Part shown: piece after piece, positions 7,812 to 16,978 of the stretch
Layout of the letters: each line of letters opens with the position of its first letter
How positions within the stretch are numbered: position 1 is the first letter of the stretch
Origin: Poriferisodalis sp964484385
GTDB lineage: Bacteria; Actinomycetota; Acidimicrobiia; Acidimicrobiales; Poriferisodalaceae
Direction: 5' to 3'
DNA length: 18,135 nucleotides
Assembly (NCBI GenBank): GCA_964484385.1
Contig: CAZAFV010000057.1
Location: 1-18,135, forward strand
Position numbers and translations under genes: made by a program
Notes under the pieces: generated by a model
What the model was told of the DNA's origin: nothing
Databases searched by the model: none
What the model saw: only the letters and a program-made list of their open reading frames with translations

Positions 7812-9412
7812 TGCTCGTCGAGCTGGCGGTGCACGATCTCGGCGTCATTTCCCATGCCAACTTGGTGCTCGGCCCAGGCATGACCGCGCTGACCGGCGAG
7901 ACGGGCGCCGGCAAGACGCTGGTGGTGCAGGCGGTGCAGCTGTTGATGGGCGGTCGCGCTGATCCGGCGATGGTGCGCGCCGGCGCAGTCGAAGCAGTCG
8001 TCGAGGGCAGGTTCGTGCAGGCCGATGGCAGCGAGCGTGTGCTACGCCGTGCGATCCCAGCAGCCGGCCGCAGCCGCGCCTACGCGGACGGCGGCATGGC
8101 GTCGGCGGCAGAGCTTGCAGAGCTCGGGGCCGAGCTCGTTGACCTTCACGGGCAGCACCAGCACCAATCGCTGTTGCGCGCTCGCACCCAGCGCGAGGCG
8201 CTCGACCGCTGGGGCGGCATCGATGTGCGCCCGCTTGCAGCAGCGCGTGACGAACTGACAGCGCTCACCGAGAACCTGGCCGCACTCGGCGGAGACGCGC
8301 GAGCACGGGCGCAGGAGATCGATCTCCTGCGGTACCAGGTTGACGAGATCGCATCGGCGCAGCTGGAAGATCCTGACGAATTGAGCTCGATCGCCGAGCG
8401 GGAGGACCTGCTGGCCGATGCAGCATCGGTCCTCGCGGATGGTCATGCGGCACGCCAGGCACTTGCTGGAGACGACGGCGCGATCGACAGGCTGGGCGCT
8501 GCGGCGGCTTTGCTGGCCTCCCGGAAGGCGTTCGCCCCGGTGAGCGGCCGCTTGGGCGCCGTGGCAGCGGAGCTCGATGACACCGTTGCGCAGCTGAGAG
8601 GAATGCTCGACACGATCGAGGACGACCCGCAGGCGCTGGCCGACGTCCGTGCCCGGCACCAGCTCCTGCGCGAGCTGACCCGCAAGTACGGCGACACGCT
8701 GACCGATGTGCGCGCGTTCGGTGCCCAGGCAGCAGAGCGGCTGTCGCAGCTTGAACGCCACACCGAGCTGGCCGCCGAGCTGGAGGCCGGCATCGATGCG
8801 GCGCAACGCCACGTCGAAGCCGAGGCTCACGTTGTGGCTGCAGCTCGTCGAGCGGCTGCACCTGGTCTCGCCGCTGCGGTGGGCGAGCACCTCGCGTCGC
8901 TGGCGTTGGCAGGCGGCACGCTCGAGGTCAGCGTCACCGGCGAAGCGCCGAGCGACGGCGTCGAACTGCTCTTCAGCGCGAACCGGGGCACCCGACCCGG
9001 TCCGCTGTCGAAGGTGGCATCGGGCGGCGAGCTGGCGCGCGTCATGCTGGCGTTGCGACTCGTGCTGACCGCCGGCCCGCCGACCCTGGTGTTCGACGAG
9101 GTCGACGCTGGCATCGGCGGCGAGACAGCAATTGCCGTCGGTCAGGCGCTGACTTCGCTGGCCAGCCAGCACCAGGTGCTGGTGGTCACGCATCTCCCAC
9201 AGGTCGCGGCATTCGCACACCACCAGGTAGCCGTTCGAAAGACCGACGACGGCAACGCAGTGGCTTCCAACCTCGTCGCCGTGACGGGACCCGATCGCGT
9301 CAGTGAGCTGGCGCGGATGCTCGCGGGTCAGCCTGCATGGGCGAGCGGCCGCCAGCACGCGACTGAATTGCTGGAGGTGGCCGCCGCAGCACGGGGCGGC
9401 ACGCGAGAGTGA
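7811..9412 (+). CDS. recN: DNA repair protein RecN (SMC-like ATPase)
   Basis: SMC-family ATPase that acts early in double-strand-break repair and promotes contact between DNA molecules. The 533 residues have the N-terminal globular half with Walker A GETGAGKT (29-36) and LHGQHQHQSLL (a RecN-typical QH motif). A central coiled-coil region follows (about 150-340, rich in Ala, Glu, Leu and Arg). The C-terminal half has ABC signature SGGE (404-407) in KVASGGELARVMLALR, Walker B LVFDEVD with D429 and E430, and the HLPQVAAFAHHQ switch region. It is slightly shorter than E. coli RecN (553). ATG 7811 overlaps the nadK stop by one base; its own TGA overlaps the steA GTG. Confidence 0.96.
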   Translation: MLVELAVHDLGVISHANLVLGPGMTALTGETGAGKTLVVQAVQLLMGGRADPAMVRAGAVEAVVEGRFVQADGSERVLRRAIPAAGRSRAYADGGMASAAELAELGAELVDLHGQHQHQSLLRARTQREALDRWGGIDVRPLAAARDELTALTENLAALGGDARARAQEIDLLRYQVDEIASAQLEDPDELSSIAEREDLLADAASVLADGHAARQALAGDDGAIDRLGAAAALLASRKAFAPVSGRLGAVAAELDDTVAQLRGMLDTIEDDPQALADVRARHQLLRELTRKYGDTLTDVRAFGAQAAERLSQLERHTELAAELEAGIDAAQRHVEAEAHVVAAARRAAAPGLAAAVGEHLASLALAGGTLEVSVTGEAPSDGVELLFSANRGTRPGPLSKVASGGELARVMLALRLVLTAGPPTLVFDEVDAGIGGETAIAVGQALTSLASQHQVLVVTHLPQVAAFAHHQVAVRKTDDGNAVASNLVAVTGPDRVSELARMLAGQPAWASGRQHATELLEVAAAARGGTRE

Positions 9413-10593
9413 GCATGTCCCGCCCGCGCGCGTTGTGGGGACGCCTGCGATTGCGCCGCAATCACGGCGGCAGCCATGTGGAGATCGCGGGACGGTGCAG
9501 GGTGGACCGTCGCACCAAGAACCTCCTGCGCCGCTTGGAACGCGGCGAGATTGCGGTCATCCACCACGCAGACCTGGATCGGGTCGCTGCCGACGGCCTT
9601 CTGGCCGCGGGGGCGATAGCGGTGATCAACGCAGAACCGACGATGACCGGCCGGTACCCGGCGTTGGGCGGTCTCACGCTCGCGCAAGCAGGAGTACCGG
9701 TGCTGGACGACATCGGCGAGGGGGTGTTTGCATCGCTCCGAGACGGCGAGGAGCTGGCCATCTCAGGCGATGAGGTGCTGCGTGGCGACCAGGTGATCGG
9801 GACCGGGTACCGCCGTGATGCTGCGCACTTCGAACGCGTACTGGAATCGGCGCGAGTGGCGGTGCGCAGCGAACTCGGGAGCTTTGCCCGGAACACGCTC
9901 GAGTACCTGGAGAGGGAACCGCAGGTTCTCACCGATGAGCTGGAGATCCCGCCGCTGCGGCACCAGCTGCGACGCCGCCACGTGCTGGTAGTGGTACGCG
10001 GAATCGACTACCGCGAAGATCTGGCGGCGCTACGCCGATCGGGCTACATGTCGGACATGCGGCCCGTCATCATCGGTGTGGACGGGGGTGCCGATGCGCT
10101 GCTCGAGGTCGGCCTCGTGCCCCACATCATCATCGGCGACTTCGACTCGGTGTCGCCGCGGGCACTCGAGTGCGGGGCGCAGCTCATCGTGCACGCCTAT
10201 CTCGAAGGCGGCGCGCCGGGCGCGGTCCGCCTCGACGACGCCGGATTGAGCTACGACGTCATCGCCGCGCCCGGAACCAGCGAGGACCTGGCATTGCGGC
10301 TGGCGTTCGAGCAGCGAGCCGAGCAGATCGTCGAGGTGGGGTCCCATACGTCGATGGTCGACTTCTTCGACAAGGGCCGCAGCGGCATGGCATCCACCTT
10401 TCTGACCCGGATGCTGGTGTCTCCGGCGCTGGTGTATGCGATGGGCGTGAGCCGTCTCTACCGCACCCAGGTGCGCAAGCGCGACATGGCGATGCTGATC
10501 GTCTCGGCGCTCGTCACCATCGGCGTCATCGCCGCGGTGACCGAGCCGGGCCGGCTTCTGCTGCGCACCCTGTGGATCAACATGGGCCTGTAG
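9409..10593 (+). CDS. steA: SteA-like cell-division/envelope protein with TPK-like domain
   Basis: Homologue of M. tuberculosis Rv1697 and Corynebacterium SteA, a membrane protein tied to septal cell-wall remodelling together with SteB. The 394 residues show RVDRRTKNLLRRLERGEIAVI and AVINAEPTMTGRYPALGG near the N-terminus. A thiamine-pyrophosphokinase-like fold follows, with GVDGGADALLEVGLVPHIIIGDFDSVSP at about 221-250 (GVDGGAD ... GDFDSV). Near the end are SMVDFFDKGRSGMASTFLTRM and one membrane helix (about MAMLIVSALVTIGVIAAV). The acidic motifs of TPK enzymes are better kept here than in the mycobacterial protein as I recall it. GTG 9409 overlaps the recN stop (GTGA); ATG 9415 is an alternative two codons in. 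SteB follows after 13 bases. Confidence 0.85.
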   Translation: MSMSRPRALWGRLRLRRNHGGSHVEIAGRCRVDRRTKNLLRRLERGEIAVIHHADLDRVAADGLLAAGAIAVINAEPTMTGRYPALGGLTLAQAGVPVLDDIGEGVFASLRDGEELAISGDEVLRGDQVIGTGYRRDAAHFERVLESARVAVRSELGSFARNTLEYLEREPQVLTDELEIPPLRHQLRRRHVLVVVRGIDYREDLAALRRSGYMSDMRPVIIGVDGGADALLEVGLVPHIIIGDFDSVSPRALECGAQLIVHAYLEGGAPGAVRLDDAGLSYDVIAAPGTSEDLALRLAFEQRAEQIVEVGSHTSMVDFFDKGRSGMASTFLTRMLVSPALVYAMGVSRLYRTQVRKRDMAMLIVSALVTIGVIAAVTEPGRLLLRTLWINMGL

Positions 10594-10606
10594 ATCGGTC
10601 GGGCGA

Positions 10607-11668
10607 ATGATCAATCTCCGCTACCACATCGTGTCGATCGCGGCGGTCTTCCTGGCCTTGGCGATCGGCCTGGCGCTGGGCTAGACATTTGTGGACTCGG
10701 TGCTGGTGAGCAACCTGGAGTCACGCGTGGACCAGTTGCAGGCCGACACCGAATCGGCGATCGAGCGACAAGCGGAAGCCGAGGCGGAACTCGGCGAGGC
10801 TGAGGCGGCACGCGACGCGGCGCTTGCGAGCGTCGAAGATGCGCTGTCCGTGCGGTTCGAGGTGGAGGATCTCGTACGGCCGTACCTTCCCCAAGGACGG
10901 CTGAGCGGCACGACGACGCTCATCGTCGCGCCAGAATCCACGGACCGGGCCGCCGTGGCAGCCATCCGTGCACGCCTCGATGCGACCGACGCGCGCCATG
11001 GCGGGGTGCTGTGGCTCAGCGATGACCTCCGCCTGCACGACCCCGGTGTGCGCCAGAGCATCGCCGACGCGTTCTCGCTGGCGGGTGACAGCCGCAACGC
11101 GGTGCGCAGAGCGCTTCGCTTCCTGCTGCCTCAGGCACTGTTCAGGCCCGCGGAGGCCGGTTCCAGCCAGATGCTCGCCGATGATGTCAATGCGGTCACC
11201 GACTTCGGAGCGCTTGACGGCTTCTCTCGCGGCTTCTCCGCGGTCCCGCCGACGCGTACTGCGCTCACCTTGCTCCGCGATCTGGAATTGGTGACTCATG
11301 ACGGCACCGGCGCCGTAGCGCTGCACCTGCTGGGAGGGGAGCAACTGCGACTCGTGGTGGTCACCGATGCGGCGGCGGCCGGGTTGAACCAGGACTTCAT
11401 TTTCGACCTGTTGAGGGCGGTCGTTGACGACGGCCACTCGGGCACCGGCGTCATCGTCGAAGTACCTGCGCCGGGGGCGGCAGGAGTGGGCTACGGCGCA
11501 GTGCTGGAGCGAGTTCGCGCCGACGCCGTGCTCGCGGGAGCGTTCGCGAGCGTCGACGATGTCGATACCTTCTCGGGCGATTTGGCGCTGCTGGTTGCGC
11601 TGGAGCGGCTGCCTGCCGTCGATCACTTCTCGGGAGCTGATCTCAACCACGGATTGGGCCCGTCATGA
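10607..11668 (+). CDS. steB: SteB/MctB-like membrane-anchored protein, interrupted by an in-frame TAG
   Basis: Homologue of M. tuberculosis Rv1698 (described as MctB, copper export) and Corynebacterium SteB, which works with SteA. From ATG 10607 the frame reads MINLRYHIVSIAAVFLALAI-GLALG, a textbook N-terminal membrane anchor of this family, then TAG at 10682-10684 (codon 26). The same frame then continues open with TFVDSVLVSNLESRVDQLQA, a coiled coil rich in Ala and Glu (about residues 35-80), and an extracellular alpha/beta domain to TGA 11668. Family members carry a small residue such as Ser or Thr where the stop sits. Without readthrough, restart at GTG 10691 would give a 325-residue protein lacking the anchor. 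So this is either a fresh nonsense allele, a sequence error or a recoded stop. Its last bases overlap the glycosyltransferase start (ATGA). Confidence 0.8.
10682..10684 (+). other. In-frame amber codon inside steB
   Basis: TAG follows GGC and precedes ACA at the end of the predicted membrane helix. TAG is also used as an ordinary stop by korA (4958-4960), steA (10591-10593) and the amidohydrolase, so a genome-wide reassignment of TAG is not supported by this window. Confidence 0.9.
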
Positions 11669-12537
11669 CCCACGCCGTGGCGATCGTGCCCGCCTTCGAC
11701 CGGGCGGACACGGTCGGTGCCACGGTGACGGCACTGCGAACGGTGCCCGACGTGCTCGACGTCATCGTGGTTGACGACGGATCCCGGGACCGAACTGCGT
11801 CTGCTGCTGCCGCCGCAGGAGCGCGCGTCATCGAGCTCGCACGCAACCGCGGCAAAGCAGCGGCGGTCGCTGCGGGCATCGCGGCGTCGGGTGCCCCCGA
11901 CGTGTACCTCCTCATCGATGCCGATCTGGGCGATTCAGCCGCGCTGGCTGCCGATTTGCTGCAGCCAGTTGGGCAGGGCGAAGCCGACATGACGATCGCC
12001 GTCTTCGGTGGTGCTGAGAGTCCGAGCGGGTTCGGGCTCGTCAAGGCGTTCGCGGCACGTGTCCTGCGTTCCGAGACGGGACTGGAATTGGCTGAACCTC
12101 TCTCGGGTCAGCGCGCCGTGCGCGGTCCGCTGATGAGATCACTTCAGCTCGCTCCCGGCTTCGGACTCGAGGTCGGTCTGACGCTCGATGCGGCCGATCG
12201 CGGAGCCCGCATCAGCGAGGTCGAGATCGGATTCAGCCATCGGCAGACCGGGCGTGACCTCAGCGGCTTCGCGCATCGAGCGCGAATCGGGCGACATGTC
12301 TACCTCGCCGTGGTAGCCCGCACCGGCTGGCCGAAGGCAGTCTCCTCCCTGGCCGCCTCACTGGCAGGCCGCGTCATCTCGGTGGCTCGCGGTGTGCCAG
12401 TGCGCGACCGGGGGCAGCAGCTCGGGCGCGCGGTACGCCAGTCATGGCAGCGGGCACGGCAGCTCCGACCGCCGCGCTCGCTTCGGCACCTGCGCTCGTG
12501 GAGTCTGATGCGGCGCCGGCGCACACGAGGGTCATGA
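11665..12537 (+). CDS. Family 2 glycosyltransferase
   Basis: Transfers a sugar from a nucleotide-sugar donor, acceptor unknown. The 290 residues have a GT-A fold: the start VAIVPAFDRADTVGATVTAL, VVDDGS (35-40), NRGKAAAV (61-68), the metal-binding DAD at 85-87 in YLLIDADLGD, and the acceptor-side motif EPLSGQRAVRG. The last ~60 residues are Arg-rich (RPPRSLRHLRSWSLMRRRRTRGS) and may sit on the membrane surface. No clear membrane helix is seen. The start overlaps the steB stop and the stop overlaps the next start, both as ATGA. This places it in a coupled unit with SteA, SteB and a MraY-like protein, which suggests work on an envelope glycan or lipid-linked sugar. The substrate is not identifiable from sequence. 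Confidence 0.88.
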   Translation: MTHAVAIVPAFDRADTVGATVTALRTVPDVLDVIVVDDGSRDRTASAAAAAGARVIELARNRGKAAAVAAGIAASGAPDVYLLIDADLGDSAALAADLLQPVGQGEADMTIAVFGGAESPSGFGLVKAFAARVLRSETGLELAEPLSGQRAVRGPLMRSLQLAPGFGLEVGLTLDAADRGARISEVEIGFSHRQTGRDLSGFAHRARIGRHVYLAVVARTGWPKAVSSLAASLAGRVISVARGVPVRDRGQQLGRAVRQSWQRARQLRPPRSLRHLRSWSLMRRRRTRGS

Positions 12538-13649
12538 CGCTGGTGCCCTCGCTGGCCCTGATCATCGATACGACGCAAGCGGGAGCGTTGTTGACGGCGG
12601 CATTTGCGGGATCGCTTCTCGTTGCCGCCCTGCTCTGGCGCTGGTTCGGCTCGCGCATGAGCCGAGATCGCTGGATCCGGCCCAACTACCGGGGGCAGCC
12701 GATCGTCGCTGTCTCGGGTCTTGTCGTCCTCATCGCCGGTTCGGTCGCAGTTGCGATCACAGCCGCCGTCATCGTTTTGTTGCCAGAGGGCGGGATGCAC
12801 GAGGCCGTACATGTGCTGGATCAATCTGTGCTGCTGGCACGCTCGCCTGATTCGGCTGTCATCGCCGGCGGCATCGCTGCGCTGGTGCTGCTTGGGGGTT
12901 TCGGCTGGCTGGGCTACCGCGACGACATCCGCGGAACACCAGACGGACATGTTGCTTCCAGCGGCTTCGCCGGGCACCTTCGCCAGAGTCTGCGCCAGCG
13001 AGTCCTCACGACCGGGCTGCAGAAGGCGCTTGGCGGACTCGTTGTCGCAACCGTGGCTGTGCAGATCGCCCTCTGGGGCGACCCTGCCGAGGCCCGCTAC
13101 TTCGCTGGCACGAATCCTGGGGATTGGTTCGACCCGGTGCCGCATGCCTTGGGCTTGGGCACGGATCCTGACGCCATGTGGAGCCTGATGGCGCTGATAC
13201 GCGGGGTGCTGATCGTGGCCTTGTCGGCGAACCTGCTGAACCTGCTGGATCGAGCGCCTGCACGGGCCGCCAAGGCATCGCTCGGGTGGTGGCTCATCGC
13301 CCTGGCGCCGGCGGCGCTCGTGGCGTCCGGCTCAGCGGGACGCTTCGATCTGGGATTCGAGGTCACCGAATGGGCTGTGTGGGCTGGGGCTGCCGTTGGC
13401 GCATCGGCTGGCCTGCTCCGAAGCGAGCTCGCTGAGCAGCACATGCAGGGTGACACCGGCGTCAATCCTGTAGGCGCCATCTTGGGCATGGCGACGGTCG
13501 TCGCGTATCCGGCAACCGTCGAGTGGGTGGTGCTGGCGGTGCTGGCGACCCTGAACCTGTCGAGCGAACGCTGGTCGTTCAGCCGGATCATCGATGCGGT
13601 GCCGCCGCTCCGCTGGCTGGACCGGCTCGGTTCGCCCTACCGCAACTGA
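12534..13649 (+). CDS. Divergent MraY/WecA-like polyprenyl-phosphate sugar-phosphate transferase homologue
   Basis: Polytopic membrane protein of 371 residues with many hydrophobic segments (for example residues 6-30, 50-75 and 108-128). Family 4 transferase landmarks are recognisable: NYRGQPIVAVSG (compare NxRG.P.p..GG), GWLGYRDDIRG with the aspartate pair D130-D131, NLLNLLDRAPARAAK with N233, N236 and D239, and QGDTGVNPVGAILG with GDTG at 306-309. MraY and WecA move a phospho-sugar from UDP to undecaprenyl phosphate on the cytoplasmic face. The usual NxxNxxDGxDG loop is here DRAPARAAK, so substrate or activity may differ. ATG 12534 overlaps the glycosyltransferase stop (ATGA) with GAGGG just before it; ATG 12444 would add 30 non-hydrophobic residues inside the upstream gene. 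The family call is moderately sure; the reaction is inference. Confidence 0.72.
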   Translation: MTLVPSLALIIDTTQAGALLTAAFAGSLLVAALLWRWFGSRMSRDRWIRPNYRGQPIVAVSGLVVLIAGSVAVAITAAVIVLLPEGGMHEAVHVLDQSVLLARSPDSAVIAGGIAALVLLGGFGWLGYRDDIRGTPDGHVASSGFAGHLRQSLRQRVLTTGLQKALGGLVVATVAVQIALWGDPAEARYFAGTNPGDWFDPVPHALGLGTDPDAMWSLMALIRGVLIVALSANLLNLLDRAPARAAKASLGWWLIALAPAALVASGSAGRFDLGFEVTEWAVWAGAAVGASAGLLRSELAEQHMQGDTGVNPVGAILGMATVVAYPATVEWVVLAVLATLNLSSERWSFSRIIDAVPPLRWLDRLGSPYRN

Positions 13650-13657
13650 ATCTCCAC

Positions 13658-15163
13658 CTATGCCCGCTGCATGGCAGCGGCGCAGTGGCGATGCTCGGCC
13701 AAGCGCTCCTCGAGGCTGGGGTGAACGATCTGGCCGCCCGAGACAACCGGCCGACCGGCCACGATCGTGTCCCTGGCGGACAAGGGGCCGCAGCGCAGCC
13801 ATGCCTCGATGGGATCAGAGAGGGCGCCTGCGAACGCCGGTCCGTCAAGCTGCCACACCACGAGGTCACCGCAGGCACCGGGCGACAGCTCGCCGATCTC
13901 GCCCGTCCGGCCGAGACAGCCTGCGCTGCCACGGGTTGCCAGGTCCAGGGCCTCGCGGGCGGAGAAATACACTGCGTTGCCCTGTTGAGCATCGTCTCCT
14001 TCGGCGTCATCGGCGGCCTCGCCGACCTGGCCATCGGCGGGCCTGCCGCTGTCGAGGCCCTTCTCGGCGCTCAGGTGCCGTTGGCCGTCGCGTAAGCGCC
14101 CGACCAAGAGCGCATTGCGTGCCTCGGTCCACATCGACGCCGAATCGGTGCTGGCTGAGCCGTCCACCCCGAGTCCCACCGGCACACCCGCAGCCCGCAG
14201 CTCGCGTACCGGGGCCAGCCCGACTCCAAGCAGCAGGTTCGAGCTGGGACAGTGGGCCACGCCGGTGCCCCACATTCCCAAGCGGGCGATTTCGGCTGCG
14301 TTGGGCTGCACGCCGTGTGCGATCCACGAACGATTCGAGCCCCAGCCGCAGTGCTCGAAGTAGTCCACCGGGCGCATCCCGAACATCTCGATGCAGAAGC
14401 CGTCTTCGCCGGGGTCCTCGCACAAGTGGGTGTGCAGGCGGACGTCGAGGCGCTCCGCGAGTTCGGCCGTTGCCGTCATCAGCTCAGTCGATACGGAAAA
14501 CGGCGAGCACGGCGCCAGTGCGATCCGGACCATCGCGTCCGGCGAGCGGTCATGGTGCACGCTGACCAGCCGCTCCGATTCCGCCAGGATTTCCTCAGGC
14601 GATTGGCAGACTTCATCGGGCGGCAGCCCGCCGTCAGACTGGCCCAGCGACATGGAGCCGCGGGTCGGGTGAAAGCGCATGCCCAATTCGCTGGCGGCGG
14701 CGATCTCCGCGGCAATCAAGTCGCCTGCGCCCCGCGGATGCACATAGAGGTGATCGGTGCTGGTGGTGCAGCCGCCGAGCGCCAGCTCGACCAGACCTAC
14801 CCAGGCAGACAGGTACGCGCCCTGCTCATCGAGCCGCGCCCACAGGGGGTAGAGCGTGGTCAACCAGTCGAATAACCCACCCCGAAGCGCCGGAGCGTAC
14901 GACCGCGTGAGGTTCTGGTACATGTGATGGTGGGTGTTGACGAGCCCGGGCGTGACGAGGCAGCCGCCGGCGTCGATGCGCCGGTTGGCCGCGGGCGGCG
15001 TCTGCGAGGCCTCGCCGACTGCGCTGACGAGTCCGCCGGTGATGGCGACCCAGCCGCCTGCGATCTCGCGCCGCTGCTCATCGCACGTTGCCAGCAGTTC
15101 GGCACCGTGCACCAGCAGATCCGCCGTGGCAGCCGCCTGGGCTTTGTCTGATGCGTCGTTCAT
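13658..15163 (-). CDS. 8-oxoguanine deaminase-like amidohydrolase
   Basis: Cytoplasmic metal-dependent amidohydrolase (501 residues from ATG 15163). It most resembles 8-oxoguanine deaminases, which convert 8-oxoguanine to urate, and the related triazine hydrolases. Visible motifs are LVNTHHHMYQNLTR (metal ligands H78 and H80), ALAPCSPFSVS, RLHTHLCEDPGEDGF (H246, E249), FGMRPVDYFEHCGW, IAHGV (H283), GVAHCPSSNLLLGVGLAPVREL and GLGVDGSAS (D334). All metal and catalytic positions are kept. About residues 361-398 (plus-strand 13970-14083) form a polar insertion, rich in Asp, Glu, Gly and Gln, before SAREALDLATRGSA. A TTG at 15223 would add 20 residues; ATG 15163 with GGA seven bases before it is preferred. 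It is convergent with the MraY-like gene (8-base gap) and divergent from pyrG, interrupting a conserved gene order. Confidence 0.88.
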   Translation of the reverse strand: MNDASDKAQAAATADLLVHGAELLATCDEQRREIAGGWVAITGGLVSAVGEASQTPPAANRRIDAGGCLVTPGLVNTHHHMYQNLTRSYAPALRGGLFDWLTTLYPLWARLDEQGAYLSAWVGLVELALGGCTTSTDHLYVHPRGAGDLIAAEIAAASELGMRFHPTRGSMSLGQSDGGLPPDEVCQSPEEILAESERLVSVHHDRSPDAMVRIALAPCSPFSVSTELMTATAELAERLDVRLHTHLCEDPGEDGFCIEMFGMRPVDYFEHCGWGSNRSWIAHGVQPNAAEIARLGMWGTGVAHCPSSNLLLGVGLAPVRELRAAGVPVGLGVDGSASTDSASMWTEARNALLVGRLRDGQRHLSAEKGLDSGRPADGQVGEAADDAEGDDAQQGNAVYFSAREALDLATRGSAGCLGRTGEIGELSPGACGDLVVWQLDGPAFAGALSDPIEAWLRCGPLSARDTIVAGRPVVSGGQIVHPSLEERLAEHRHCAAAMQRA

Positions 15164-15311
15164 GATGTTCCGTCCGGCCGGTTGTTCACTCGGGGCGACG
15201 ATCTCGGCGGATCCGGCAGGCAATTGCCGGACTTCCGTGAGGATCAGCCAACCTCAGCCGAAGCGACGGTAGCTTGATGACACATGCGAGAGCGTCCACC
15301 GAAAATGCCGC
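15164..15311. promoter_or_regulatory. Divergent intergenic region between the amidohydrolase and pyrG
   Basis: These 148 bases must hold the promoters of both genes. For pyrG the only suggestive hexamer is TAGCTT at 15270-15275, with no matching -35. No strong Shine-Dalgarno sequence precedes the pyrG GTG; GAGAG lies at about 15288-15292, twenty bases upstream. I see no clear operator or riboswitch. An initially transcribed GGGC-type stretch, as used for CTP attenuation of pyrG in Firmicutes, is not evident. Confidence 0.4.
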
Positions 15312-16976
<1,665 letters not shown>

Positions 16977-16978
16977 CG

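Noticed and set aside
10682..10684. Pyrrolysine or general reassignment of TAG
   Set aside because: TAG serves as a normal stop for korA, steA and the amidohydrolase in this window, and no pyl genes are visible.
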